The position numbers and the translations under genes are program-made. Of a stretch of DNA of 64,000 nt, positions 26,141 to 36,781 are shown in pieces. The notes under the pieces are model-generated. The model was given only the letters and a program-made list of their open reading frames with translations. It was not told the origin of the DNA and ran no database searches. The stretch covers positions 1,724,501 through 1,788,500 of the forward strand of contig JAUPFL010000001.1 in assembly GCA_030562215.1 (NCBI GenBank). Direction: 5' to 3'. Every line of letters starts with the position of its first letter. The first letter of the stretch is position 1. The DNA comes from Peribacillus frigoritolerans. GTDB taxonomy: Bacteria; Bacillota; Bacilli; Bacillales; DSM-1321.

Positions 26141-27531
26141 TTAAATGAGGAACATTGCGACAATCGTAGTCACTGCTAAACCAATGGTTACCGGAAGCAG
26201 ATTCCGGCGGGCAAGTTCAAAGGGACTGACGTTACATATGGCAGCGGCTGGTATCAGTGCCCATGGAATCAGGGTACCTCCGCCAACCCAAATCGCGGTT
26301 ATTTGCCCGAGTGCAGTCAAGGTGGCAGTTCCGCTTCCGATTGCCGTGCCAAAAAGTTTGGCGACAGATCCCGCTAAAGAAATGCCTGAAAAGCCCGATC
26401 CATCCAAGCCAGTGATGGCACCGATGCCCGTTAATGTGACGGCGGCTATTTCTTTCGTTAAAGGAACGGAGGCAGCTAAGGCGGCACCGAGGTCATTGAC
26501 GATGCCGAGGGATGTTTTTGGTAAGTAGTCACCGATGATCTGATTGAATCCAGAATCACCTAAATAGAAGAATGCGGCGATCGGAATGACGGGTCCGAAT
26601 ACTTTGAAGCCAAATTGAAACCCCTGAATCAAATAGGCCGTTGATTTTTCAAGTCCTTGTTGTTTATGTGCGACAAGGGATAAAACCAGCAGAATGAAAA
26701 CGGCTGTACCGCCAACCAACGCCGTTGCATCTCCGCCTTGCAATTTCAAAATCGACAATGCCACAACATCCAACAGAAAGGCAATCGGAATGAAAACGGC
26801 AAAAACTTCTTTTGTGCCAGTGTAAGCAAATCTTCACTGATTGTTTGATCTTGGACAAGTCCCTCATTATCCGCCGGCTGGATTCTTCCAAGCTTCATAT
26901 CCCGCTTTAAAAGGATAAAGGCGGAGAGGGTGGTGACGACCCCCATTGTAATGACAAGGGGGATGCTCGCAGCGATGACATCACCGACTGGTATGGAAGC
27001 CGCATCACCCGTTAGTTTAGGGGCAGCCTGAATGATGAAATCCCCCGATAATGCTATTCCGTGACCAAAAAGGTTCATCGCCATCGCCACGCCGAGTGCA
27101 GGTAAACCAGCCCGTAAGGCAACGGGAAGCAGAACAGCCCCAAGTAAGGCAACGGCAGGTGATGGCCAGAAAAACCAGGAAATCATCATCATGACGATTC
27201 CGATTACCCAAAAGGCAAGTGTAGGATTTTTAATGAATTTTGCAAACGGTGCAATCATGACATCATTAATGCCCGACTTCGTTAAAACCGTACTCATGGC
27301 AACGATTATGGAAATGATTAATATCGTGGACATTAATTCCGTGATTGCGAAAATGAAGCTGTTGAATATCCCGCTTATGGAAGAGGCTAAACTGCCTGTA
27401 GCCACTAAAGCCAAAAGGAAAATACCAATTATGCAGATGAGGGTAGTATCACGACGTTTTACCATAAACCCGATTATCAATGCAATAAAAACAACATAAA
27501 TCCAATGGAGTGCCGTTAATTCCATCTCCAT
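26141..27531 (-). CDS. Multi-pass permease, YhfA/GntP-like (one indel)
   Basis: A membrane transporter of about 460 residues once a frameshift near 26760-26800 is repaired. Almost the whole sequence is hydrophobic helices, with conserved-looking segments WFFWPSPAVALLGAVLLP, MNLFGHGIALSGDF and a glycine-rich stretch near the C-terminus. The layout resembles the uncharacterised Bacillus YhfA transporters and, more distantly, GntP-type carboxylate permeases; the substrate is unknown. The start is put at ATG 27531 because GAGGGGACGG lies just upstream; the ATG at 27546 sits beside that site. It stands alone, facing away from the next genes, so no pathway is implied by context. Confidence 0.6.
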
Positions 27532-27607
27532 GATCCGTCCCCTCATAAATGTGCCTAGTTACAGATTATGAGGAAGGTATGGGGTGGTGAGTTGTTTCAA
27601 AAATTTA

Positions 27608-27663
27608 AAGGCTTATCTTATTTTCAACTTATGGTGTAGATATCGAGTTTAAGATGAGATTAC
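27608..27663. repeat. Dispersed repeat, copy A
   Basis: A 56-nt noncoding element beginning AAGGCTTATC and ending TAAGATGAGATTAC. It is nearly identical to 51942-51998 and its 5' part recurs at 53855. Its ends (CTTATCTTA and TAAGATGAG) can pair as an imperfect hairpin. It lies about 75 nt upstream of the permease gene on the opposite strand. Confidence 0.6.
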
Positions 27664-28019
27664 TGGGTCAAAGTGTTTTTTCTTTTGCTTAAGACTTAGT
27701 TGAAATAAAGGAATGTTGTATAAGATAATGCTACAGAATCAGCTATCATCAGTACAAAGTAAGACAATATTGGTGGATTACATTCGGATTGATATAGCCA
27801 TGATAGGCGGTGCACTTGGTGCACTGCTTTTGTTTTTTCAATCACTCAGTTTTTAGGTTGAATGGTTCAATGAACACACAATCAATTCGTTTATTAATTT
27901 TCTTACAGCCTTAGTCCCCCTTGGTTCATGCTTTAATATGGAGTATATAAGAATCAATATGTATTAACGAAGAAGGCTCAAAAACAGGAAGATGTTTTGA
28001 AAAAACAAGGTTTAAAATA
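27664..28019. other. Gene-poor stretch with eroded short frames
   Basis: Short plus-strand frames with hydrophobic content (for example the IGGALGALLLFF segment near 27810) are broken by stops within 30 codons. They may be the remains of a small membrane protein gene that used the terminator at 28020. No intact gene is visible. Confidence 0.3.
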
Positions 28020-28044
28020 AGCTGCCCATCGGGTGGCTTTTTTT
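28020..28044 (+). terminator. Rho-independent terminator
   Basis: AGCTGCCC (28020-28027) pairs with GGGTGGCT (28031-28038), allowing G-T pairs, around a 3-nt loop and is followed by seven T. Confidence 0.75.
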
Positions 28045-28110
28045 AGGTATGTTCATTGTGATTTTTGGGAATAGACTATTGTATTAGATTTAATAATGGA
28101 GGGGTGGGAT

Positions 28111-28571
28111 ATGTTTTTTCATACAATAGTTGGTTTTATTTTCCCATGGATCCTAGGAGTTTATTTAATTAGAAATCAGACAAGGATTTTCGTTATTATT
28201 TACCCGGTTGGCGCTGCCATAGCTTTTTTAATAAATAAAATTGGATTTAATTATTTTTGGAAGATGAATGAGGATTTTGTAGAATTATCGTTCCCTCGCT
28301 TCCCTATGATATAGGGCTCTTTCCAATACTGAGCTGCTTTTTTATATGTATAATCCATTATAAGAAAGTGCCTTTCCTAATTACTTTTTTAGTTTTTATC
28401 TTAGGTGAAAGTTTCTTTGAACTTTTATTAGTAATGCTTGGTAAACTAGATTACCTAAATGGATGGAATATATATTGGACAACAGCAAGTTATGGAATTT
28501 CACTTTTAATGACCTATGTTTATTACAAAATAGCCTTGAAATATTTTTCATTAAACAAACAATTGGATTAA
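28111..28571 (+). CDS. CBO0543 family membrane protein (one indel)
   Basis: A small integral membrane protein of about 153 residues once the frame break near 28308 is repaired. It begins with hydrophobic helix GFIFPWILGVYLIRN, has a conserved INKIGFNYFWK loop, then a second half with VFILGESFFELLLV and a TTASYGISLLMTY helix. This layout matches the CBO0543 family of Bacillaceae and clostridia, whose function is unknown and which often occur in several copies per genome. The start is ATG 28111 with GGAGGGGTGGG just upstream; ATG 28096 overlaps that site. No operon partners are apparent. Confidence 0.65.
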
Positions 28572-28664
28572 TGAAAAAGGGAACACAAACTCCTTAAATA
28601 GGCGTTTTTTTGTTGCTCCTAAAATAAAGAATACTATTTCAAAAGAAAAAGGAGACGATGTGAA

Positions 28665-29782
28665 ATGAACTTTAATAAGCTACCCCAATTAGTTGATATG
28701 AGAGGAAAATTGGAATCAAACGGTACTTACTCAAAACGAACAAAATCAATTACTCACCGTGTATGGCATCATTCATTAACAAAGAAGAATTTGGGTGGAT
28801 CTGATGCTGAAAGCTTCGCGGATTACCATGTAAACACGCTCGGGTGGCCTGGAATAGGATATACATTTATTATCGAACCTAAGAATCTAATTAATTAATA
28901 CTCCAAATGGAAAAAGGGCTAGGATTGTATATGTAAATGATATTGACCGAAGGACTTACCATGTAGGGAATAGCAACCAGTTCTCACTGGAATCTGTGTT
29001 GCTGGTGATTATCGATATGACACTATGGACGAAGCTACTCTTACAAGTATCGCAGAGCTACACGCTGCGCTAGTTAAAGATGGAATTGGAAAATACGATA
29101 AAGCCCATAATGAAATGCCAGGTTATAGCTGGAAAGCTTGTTGTCAGTATAACTACAGAGATGCATTTGATTGGAAGGTTCAAAAACTCCATCCAAACCA
29201 GCACCGGCTCCTGATGTTTATACAATCCAAGAAGGCGATACTTTATGGAGCATTGCACATAAGGAAGGAACAGGCGGGGGTCAAGTTGGAGATTTAATAA
29301 AAGCGAATCCTGGTATCGATTCAACTAGATTAAAAATCGGCCAGAAGGTCAATTTTGGAAGTGCTAAAGTTGTTATTGAACAACCTGATAACAAAGAGGA
29401 TACCACCGCTTTGAACAATGGAGATGAAACTGTCAGGTCCATTCAAAAACCTCAAATAGCCGTTATAAAGCTGGTCTTATTGTAGATGGATTTAATATTT
29501 AATGGTCCTAAAACCTAAACAGCACTTATCAAAGCACTACAAACTGAGCTTAATAAACAATTTAATAAAAACCTAGTTGTGGATGGAAAGTTGGGAGCTA
29601 AAACTAAGGCGGCAATCGTCACTGTCCAAAAATTCGCAAAGGGCAATCTAACATGGATCCTACAGGCTGCACTTTATTTGGAAGGATATAATCCTGGATC
29701 AATTGATTCTATCTTCGGAAAAGGTACTGAATCAGCATTATCTAAATTCCAGGAAGGTAAAAAGATAACTGCAGATAAGTAG
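28665..29782 (+). pseudogene. Decayed phage-type endolysin: amidase, LysM, PG-binding repeats (copy 1)
   Basis: The conceptual product is an N-acetylmuramoyl-L-alanine amidase of the Amidase_2 type. Domains in order: catalytic part 28665-29160 (WHHSLT zinc-ligand motif and YNYRDAF), a LysM domain 29205-29350 (YTIQEGDTLWSIAH), then two peptidoglycan-binding repeats 29420-29780 (DGKLGAKTKAA, NPGSIDSIFGKGTESAL). It is cut by frame breaks near 28900, 29000 and 29170 and by in-frame stops near 29500, 29516 and 29780, more than the sequencing-error level elsewhere explains. A GGAGACG site precedes ATG 28665. Such lysins come from prophages or are spore or mother-cell wall hydrolases; no holin or other phage gene is nearby, so this is probably a prophage remnant. 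Confidence 0.75.
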
Positions 29783-29890
29783 GCAGGCAAAGCTACTTTC
29801 ACTGAATTGTTTGCTTCAAAAAATAGATGTATATTTAGGACTTGGATGGATAAAATATGGACATGTGCATCTCCAAAAATTGTTGCACAC

Positions 29891-29935
29891 CCTGGGAAGG
29901 CCCACCCTGGGAAGGCCCTCTTTGAGGGCTTTTTA
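29891..29935 (+). terminator. 15-bp tandem repeat followed by a terminator
   Basis: The unit CCCTGGGAAGGCCC(A/T) occurs twice in tandem at 29891-29905 and 29906-29920. The second copy runs into a GGCCCTC-TTT-GAGGGCT hairpin with five T, a terminator for the decayed lysin gene. A weaker hairpin with a T run follows at 29945-29970. Confidence 0.7.
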
Positions 29936-30047
29936 GTTTGGTAGACCTTCTCTTAATTGAGAGGTTTTTTGTTGTGTAGGATGAATAATAAAAAATTGAA
30001 TGAATAAAATATAACTATGGTACTATCCCCAATAGTACATCATTGTT

Positions 30048-30079
30048 AAAAGCCCTTCTCTTAGTGAGAGGGGCTTTTT
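30048..30079 (+). terminator. Rho-independent terminator
   Basis: AAAGCCCTTCTC pairs with GAGAGGGGCTTTTT around a TTAGT loop. There is no intact plus-strand gene immediately upstream; the 29936-30047 stretch shows nothing else. Confidence 0.8.
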
Positions 30080-30136
30080 AGTATAAGAAAGTTATTGTTC
30101 GTTTAAAAAATTTATAAGTATTTTATAATAGATTTT

Positions 30137-30307
30137 TCATTCTTCCTCATCTGTATCAACAAGGACTTTAATTTTATCTATAATTGATTTATCTGTAATG
30201 TATTCACTTCTAATTAAACCGACAACTATTTCGGTGCAGGCTTCTCTAATGGCCATATCAGTTTCATTCTCAAGAAAATTAATAATAATAGAAATCATTT
30301 CATCCAT
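30137..30307 (-). CDS. Small acidic hypothetical protein
   Basis: A 56-codon intact frame on the minus strand, starting ATG 30307, product beginning MDEMISIII and ending DTDEEE. It is acidic and probably helical. I do not recognise the family. Only a weak GAAG ribosome site lies upstream. Its codon pattern and lack of stops are the only support; it could be a chance frame. Confidence 0.4.
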   Translation of the reverse strand: MDEMISIIINFLENETDMAIREACTEIVVGLIRSEYITDKSIIDKIKVLVDTDEEE

Positions 30308-30365
30308 ATCTTCGTAACTAGATTAAAATAAAGAATAAGATTATTAACGGAAAGGAAGAATCGGA

Positions 30366-30463
30366 TTGTCTACTATAATTAATATATTAGGTTTCGTGGG
30401 TATTATCGGATTTATAGTTTTTTAGCAATAGCAAAAACTATAAAAGATAAATCTAAAAGGTAG
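30366..30463 (+). CDS. Small single-pass membrane peptide (one indel)
   Basis: A peptide of about 32 residues: start TTG 30366 behind an AAAGGAAG site, product MSTIINILGFVGIIGFIVF, then, after a one-base shift in a T run near 30421, LAIAKTIKDKSKR. It has one hydrophobic helix and a basic tail, the form of many small Bacillus membrane peptides. A strong terminator 35 nt downstream supports a real transcription unit. Function unknown. Confidence 0.5.
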
Positions 30464-30497
30464 TTGGTTTTATTAGTGGAATCACTTTCCCCATAAG

Positions 30498-30524
30498 AGG
30501 TCTGGATTACCAGACCTTTTTTTG
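30498..30524 (+). terminator. Rho-independent terminator
   Basis: Perfect 8-bp stem AGGTCTGG/CCAGACCT with an ATTA loop and a run of eight T. It follows the small membrane peptide. Confidence 0.85.
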
Positions 30525-30763
30525 TTCCTTACTTATACAGCAGTGTAAGACGAGTCAAAAATCAAAAGGAGAATTCATATTCCCTTTACAACATGAAGTA
30601 GGTCTTTTTTATTTCCGATAAGTTTTCCATAAGCAGGACTCCACAAATACAGTATAAGTTCGTCTTATTAAAGTGAATTCTTCCTCAACTATCCTTCTTC
30701 TTATGTTCAATTAAAGTTGTGTATAAACTCAGCATCAAAGTAAAGGTCATTCATAAGCTTGTT

Positions 30764-31468
30764 CACTATGGATGAAGCTACTCTTGCAAGTATCGCAGAG
30801 CTTCACGCTGCACTTGTTAAAGATGGAATAGGGGAAATATGACAAAGTCCATAATGAAATGCCAGGTTATAGTTGGAAAGCTTATTGTCAGTATAACTAC
30901 AGGGATGCATTTAATTGGAAAGGTTCAAAAACTCCAGCCAAACCAGCACCTGCTCCTGATGTTTATACAATCCAAGAAGGCGGTACTTTATGGAGCATTG
31001 CACATAAGGATGGAACAGGTGGGGTTCAAGTTGGAGATTTAATAAAAGCGCTGGTATCGATCCAGCTAAATTGAAAATAGGCCAGAAAATCAATTTTGGA
31101 AATGCTAAAGACGTTATTGTTCATCCAGATATTAAATAGGATGACGAAACTTTGGAAAGTGGAGATGAAACTGTCAGGTCCATTCAAAAAACCTCAAATA
31201 GCCGTTATAAAGCTGGTCTTATTGTGGAAGGATTTAATGGTCCTAAAACCCAATCAGCACTTATCAAAGCACTACAAACTGAGCTTAATAAACAATTTAA
31301 TAAAAAGCTAGTTGTGGATGGAAAGTTGGGAGCTAAAACTAAGGCGGCAACCGTCACTGTCCAAAAAGGCGCAAAAGGCAATCTTACATGGATCCTACAG
31401 GCCGCACTTTACAAGGAAGGATATAACCCTGGATCACTTGATTCCATTTTTGGAAAATGTACTGAATC
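30764..31468 (+). pseudogene. Partial second copy of the decayed endolysin
   Basis: This stretch repeats most of 29025-29760 at roughly 90 percent identity by eye: the YNYRDAF end of the amidase, LysM (30950-31080) and the PG-binding repeats (31150-31465). It lacks the catalytic N-terminal half; the similarity starts at the CACTATGGAYGAAG sequence near 30764. Frame breaks near 30835, 31050 and 31135 make it non-coding as a whole. It stops abruptly after ACTGAATCA at about 31468, where an IS3-type fragment begins. The copy in between (29800-30760) is not duplicated, so this is a segmental duplication followed by loss. Confidence 0.75.
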
Positions 31469-31855
31469 AATCGGAGGACTGTTTTATGATTGATGAGAGC
31501 ACCTCGGTTACGTAATTCTAGGGTGATACGCCTATACCCATAGCGCCCTTTATGCGTATGGAAAATCTCTTTGATAAGTGATTTGATTTCTGTGTGTATT
31601 TATCCTCACGCCCGAAGGCGTTTACCTAGTACGTACTCCGTGCCATTTTAGAAATGGATAGAAGCAGATTTAAATCAAATTGTTTCTTTAGTTCATGGAC
31701 TACTTTCACTTTTTCTTTGGAAGGCTTCCTTTTCTTGAACTAAGGCATTCAACTTTTTTAGATAGGCATTCTCTGTACGTAAGTATTCTAATTCAGCAAG
31801 AAGTGCTTCCTGTGAGCCATTAGCTGGCGATTTTTTCTTAGTATCTTTTTCATGG
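31469..31855 (-). mobile_element. IS3-family transposase remnant (orfA/orfB fragments)
   Basis: Read on the minus strand, 31855-31700 gives the coiled-coil end of an IS3-type OrfA (ALLAELEYLRTENAYLKKL) and 31700-31470 gives the start of OrfB (VVHELKKQFDLNLLLS, then HKGRYGYRRITLELR). This is the usual OrfA/OrfB order. Several frame breaks are present and the DDE catalytic part of OrfB is missing: the fragment ends inside OrfB exactly at the join with the truncated endolysin copy. No terminal inverted repeats were found. It is a dead element that took part in a rearrangement. Confidence 0.75.
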
Positions 31856-32010
31856 ATAGATGATTATATATCCTTGCTAAACTAACAGGTACATTACTTC
31901 AAGGGAGTTGCTTAGGCCGCTCTTTTTCTTATGGAGCTAATAGAAGCGGGATAGTTAAAGATAAGCTGGAACTATTTTGAAATATAAACGTCTAAATATG
32001 GAGGTGTATG

Positions 32011-32132
32011 ATGAAAAAGATAATAAATTTTACTTCTCTTTTGTCTTTATGGTGTTATTGGTCGGTCTGTGTAACACTCTAAGTTATATCTCCATACCAG
32101 GAATATTACTTTTCAATTTAGCGGGAGCCTAA
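32011..32132 (+). CDS. Small membrane protein (one indel)
   Basis: A protein of about 40 residues behind a clear GGAGGTG site. With one A added to the A run after the start, the frame reads MKKDNKFYFSFVF, then a hydrophobic helix MVLLVGLCNTLSYISIP and the tail GILLFNLAGA. Without the repair it stops after 24 codons. It has one or two membrane helices. I do not recognise the family. The 31856-32010 stretch before it carries a degenerate copy of the GCGGGATAGTT element discussed at 37602. Confidence 0.45.
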
Positions 32133-32348
32133 ACCATATAGGTAGAAAATGTTGAATTTTATAATAACAAAACAAAAACCCTTAAGATTAATTAACTGAA
32201 GGGAATCGAGAGTATGAACTTAATGAAGCTAAAAACTATTACTAATATTGATTAACGGCAGTCCATTGTGGATTTGTCTTTCTTCATTTAAGAGATTTTT
32301 AAGAGATAAACGATAAAATGAATTAACATATTTAGGGGAATGTAGAAT

Positions 32349-32479
32349 ATGAATGATACCTGTAAAAAAATCAATTAGATGAAGAATGGATTTCTTTAAT
32401 AATTGAAGCAAAGGAAATAGGTGTGAGTATAGATGAAATAAGGGATTTTATACAATCATTTAATAATGTGGAAAGATAA
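32349..32479 (+). CDS. SinI-like anti-repressor (one indel)
   Basis: A peptide of about 43 residues. After MNDTCKK a one-base shift in an A run leads into LDEEWISLIIEAKEIGVSID and EIRDFIQSF. This matches the SinR-binding domain of SinI (LDQEWVELMVEAKEANISPE EIRKYL in B. subtilis). SinI proteins bind SinR-type repressors and free biofilm and matrix genes. An AGGGGAATG site precedes the start. No SinR-like gene is adjacent, so its partner must lie elsewhere. The gene is convergent with the response-regulator gene downstream and ends 19 nt from it. Confidence 0.65.
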
Positions 32480-32497
32480 AAAAAACTATGGAAACGG

Positions 32498-33612
32498 TTA
32501 TCCTATTAGTAAGGACTGATAAAGTGTAGCTAGACGTTCTCCGGGACCAATTCCTAGATCTTCCGAGAGCAATTGTTCATAATCATTATATATTTTCATT
32601 GCTTCAACATGATTTCCTTTTTGAATGAGAAGTTGCATTGTTTGCTCAATATTTCTATCCAAGTATGGTGATAACCTTCTTTGAATATGTAGATAATGTA
32701 ATGCTCTATAGCGGTCATTGTCACTATAATAATCTATTACTTTTTCCAAAAGAATAATAATGTCATTTTCTATTTTTTGTGCCACTTCATTTGCCCATTC
32801 ATAGCTGTTCCATTCCATATATGAACCGGAATAGAGTTTTAGTACTTCCTCGATGTGAAGTATATTTGATTGGTCAACCTTTTCTATATTTAAAACAGCC
32901 TCGTTGATTATAGTTAAATCGCAGTGAATCGAATCCATTGATAAAATATAGCTCTGATCTGAAAATTTAATGCAATTTGTATATCCAATTGTACTCAAAA
33001 ATTTTCGTAAATAGGATAGGGTGGTATGGAGATTGATCTTTGCTTTTTACTATCATAATTTGGCCATAGGCTATCGATAATACGGTCACGAGGAATGTAT
33101 GTATTCATAAAGGTTACAAAATATGCAAATAACTCCTTTACTTTTGCAGTTTTAAAATGGAGTAGTTCACCATCTTTCAACACCTGGAATTCATAAAAGC
33201 ACTGAATATATAATGACGGATTCTCCAACTTTCGATCAACTTTATTGTCAATGATTTTTTCTGATAATCGCTGTATGGTCTTAGCTAATCGATTGGGCAT
33301 AACAGGTTTTAATAAATAGTCGATTGAATGTATTTCAAAAGCTTTTATTGCATATTCAGCATACGCAGTTACAAAAACAATTTGAATAGAAGGAGATAAA
33401 GAATAAATAGTTTCTGCAAAATCTAAGCCGTTTCCATCAGCCATTTCAATATCTAAAAATACAACGTCAACGGTTTGGCTCAGAATATCCTCTAGAATAC
33501 TAGTTTTATCTGTATATGTATTGATAATATGAATTATAGGAAATGCCCGAAGTAAATTTGTTAAATAATCTAGTGCTAGAATCTCATCATCAACTAATAT
33601 AGCCTTAATCAT
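32498..33612 (-). CDS. Response regulator with receiver, winged helix and BTAD (SARP-type) domains (one indel)
   Basis: Output protein of the adjacent hybrid kinase, about 370 residues. Residues 1-120 are a receiver with acidic DD at 8-9, phospho-acceptor Asp54 (VVFLDIEMADG) and the KP motif of SIDYLLKPV. Next comes an OmpR-like winged helix (about 135-230; LLHFKTAKVKELFAYF, RDRIIDSLWP) interrupted by a frame break near 33000, then a bacterial transcriptional activator domain of TPR-like helices (EDLGIGPGERLATLYQSLL) at the C-terminus. This receiver-SARP layout is typical of Bacillus regulators paired with 7TM hybrid kinases. The target genes cannot be told from sequence. Confidence 0.8.
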
Positions 33613-33701
33613 TCTATATCTTATCTCCTTTAGTCATATATATCATAATGCTTAAATAATCAGAAACAAAATGAGGAAAAACCGAAAGATAAGTAAATTG
33701 A

Positions 33702-36700
33702 TTATCCCTTATCTTTTCGGATGAAAAACGTAATCGTTGTTCCTTGATTTAATTTACTTTGAATTGTTAATCCTTGCCTGTACATTTGCTCAAGACGACG
33801 ATTGACATTGATTAGTCCTATTCCTTTTTATGTTCAGACTTTACATATGTAAACAGATTTTGTTGTATATCTGGACTTATACCTTTACCATCATCACAAA
33901 TTTCAACTTTTAAATCATGGGCTTCTTTTGATAGTTTTATCGAGATAGTACCCCCTTCTGGCTTCGATAAAATACCATGGTTAACTGCATTTTCGACAAG
34001 CGGTTGAATCGTTAGAGGTGGAATCATCCATTCACCGCTGTAGTTAAGCTCCCAATTAATTGTAAGACGCTCATTAAACCTTACCTTTTCAATATATAAA
34101 TAAGATTGGACCAGCGAAAGTTCATTCGATAACGGAACAAGCGGTTCAGCATTATTAAAATCAAAACTTAAGCGTAAATAATTACTGAATTCATCGAGTA
34201 AAGTAAGCATTCTAGAGGAATCAGTAACTCCTAGTGCAGCAATTGAATTTAGTGTATTAAAAAGAAAATGTGGCTGAATTTGTGATTGCAACCAAGCACC
34301 TTCCATTCTTAATCGTTCCTGTATCGAATGCTTTAGGTCGATAACAACGCCAATCCGTACCCTTAATTCTAGCGAATCTATTGGTTTTACTAGATAATCG
34401 TTTGCTCCTACTAGAAACCCTGTATAAACTTCCTCAGGATTATTTTGAGTTGTTAACAATAAAACAGGAAGTTCAGAAATAGAAAAGTGCTTTCGTATCT
34501 TTCTTGTTAATTCGTATCCTGACATTGTTGGCATCATAACATCGGCAATAATAAGATCCCAACCTTCGTCCAACCGTTTTAAAACTTCCTCACCGCTTGT
34601 TACGATTTCAATTGAATACTCTTCACCTGAGAGAATGTTTTTTAAAACGTGAAGATTCATTGGGTCATCATCAACAGCCAAAATTTTTGGTTTGATATAA
34701 CCTTGCCTATCCCTTGTAGATAGTGGATCTCCGGATATTGCTAACTCTTGATGGACCATGTCTTCTTGGCTGGTGGGTGGAGCAAGACCGTTTTCTTCCT
34801 GTTTTCCCTCATCATCCTGTGTGAGCGGCAAGGTGAATGTGAAAATAGAGCCTTTTGAAAGGTTGGATTCAACGGTTAGCGTTCCGTTATTCATCCTGAC
34901 TAATTTGTGGCAAACACTCAGCCCTAACCCCAGCCCGTTTAGGTCATCGTAACGCTCCTTTGACCCTAGCTCATACGAAAGAAAAGCACGCTTCAGTTTT
35001 TCATCAGCCATTCCGATTCCAGAATCCTTTATATGGATGACCGCCTCCTTGTTTTTCACCTCGGCTTTAATAATAATTACACCATTCTCTGAATATTTCA
35101 CCGAAATATTCAGTAAATTGAAAATGATTTGCCTAAGGTGGGTTTCATCTGCATAAACAGGAGGGAAATCCTTAGGGATGACTAGTTGAAAGTGAAGATT
35201 TTTCGAGTCCATCATAATCCTTTGAACATTAACAACAGTTCTGATGGCAGGTAGAAGGGCAAACGTTTGTTTATTCAAGTTGATTTTGTTTTGTTGAATT
35301 TTCGTCACATTAATTAAATCGTTTAATAAATAGGACATTCTCCGACCGATGACCATAAGAAGCTCAAGCTTTTGTTTGCTTTGAGGAGTAAGTCGTGACC
35401 TATCTTGTTCGATAATGCTTTGAGCCATATTGATCATCCCGTGCAAAGGATTACGAAGCTCTTGGGAAGTATTGGCTAAAAATTGATCCTTTGTAGTATA
35501 CTCCTTTTGGAGCTTATCCACGAGTTCATGATTTTTGTCATTTGCGCGAAAGAATCGCATGAACCAAAATGTGGAAAAAACAAAAGTGCAAGGGTTAAAT
35601 CAACTGGATAAAAGTTAGGGTCAATCATACTAATAATCCCTAAATTGAGCGAGTGTACTCTTCCAGCAAAGGTCGACCATAGGATGCTTGAAGCCACGCT
35701 AATAGCGGCCAGCAGTAAAAAGAGGGAATCCTTCACTTTATTTACGATTACTTGAAACATAAGCAATATAATGGCAGTAAACGGTATTCCTAGTACAAAT
35801 AGTAGTAATATTGACCATTCCCGTATCAATGTGATCGGCGCCATAACAATAAAAAGCCCATACACCCCGCAAAAGCCAGAAATCCATCGAACCATTTGAT
35901 TTCCTTTGTAATTAGTGAATAAATACCTCACAAACAATAAGAAAACGGAGAGCCCTGTGTATGACAGATATGCAAGCTTAACAAACATTTCATAATTTAA
36001 TGGTACCCATTGAAGAATGAGGCGATCGTCACTAACCAAAATGGATAGGGAGGAGAGTAACATGGCCACCATAAAGTACAAAAGCTCGATTTTTTTGGAC
36101 GAATAAAATAAAGAATACAGGCATATATTCCGTGAACTAGCATGATTGAAGCCACCATCAGCTGCATTGCCACTGATGTCCAATGTTCTCTGATAATAGC
36201 TCTTTCTGTTCCGAAACGAATCGATTTTAATAACCCGCCATCATAGATTTCATCACTGGAAGAAACAGCAATTACAAGATGAATCCATCCCGTTTCATCG
36301 GGTGTCGCCGTTATGATGGTCGGAACGAGAGAGGACTGATTCATTGGGTCAATGGAAGCAGTTCGCTGTTCGATCTTATCTCCATTTACGTATAGAATAA
36401 ATGAGTCTGAAATTCGGTGTAATTTTAAACCGTACTTTTTTCGTCGTCTTGTACATGGATCCGCAATTCGTAAGTTCCAACTTGCTCAGTTTCGTTTGTT
36501 AAAGTGGAAAGCCCCTTCCACCCGCGTGGGACTTGAATGAAGCTTTGTTCTTCCATTGCTGGTAGTTCTTTAGGAACAGCAAATATATTTGGATAAAATG
36601 ACCATTCGCCATCAAGGGCAACGGTGGATTTATCAGATAATGGAAAATGAACTAAGTCATAGACACCTTCCTCAACAAACGGTTGATTGAGTGGTAAATT

Positions 36701-36781
36701 TTTGATGAACCAAATGACTCTGAGGCTTGTAAGAAGTAGTATAAAAACAAAAACGATTGTTAGTATTTTTCGAACAGACAT
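33702..36781 (-). CDS. 7TM-type hybrid sensor histidine kinase (several indels)
   Basis: Repaired length is about 1000 residues. Order: signal anchor, an extracellular sensor domain (36280-36700), seven membrane helices of the 7TMR-DISM kind (35580-36280), HisKA plus HATPase (34800-35560; GLGLGLSVC), a receiver (34380-34690; IIADVMMP), then a second LytS-type kinase core (33702-34330; QIQPHFLFNTLNSI, and PLVENAVNHG). The H-box of the first core reads TSQELRNPLHG, with Gln where the phosphorylated His is expected; the second core keeps its His. Start ATG 36781 is preceded by AGGGAG. Breaks lie near 36420, 36190, 35560 and 33830; beyond the last one the frame continues to TAA at 33702. It is followed by its cognate regulator. 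Confidence 0.8.

Noticed and set aside
26145..27499. Open frames on the plus strand across the permease gene
   Set aside because: They are antisense shadows of a strongly hydrophobic gene; no ribosome sites or family features.
29891..29920. Two-copy 15-bp repeat as a CRISPR-like array
   Set aside because: Only two adjacent copies without spacers; it is a tandem duplication by a terminator.
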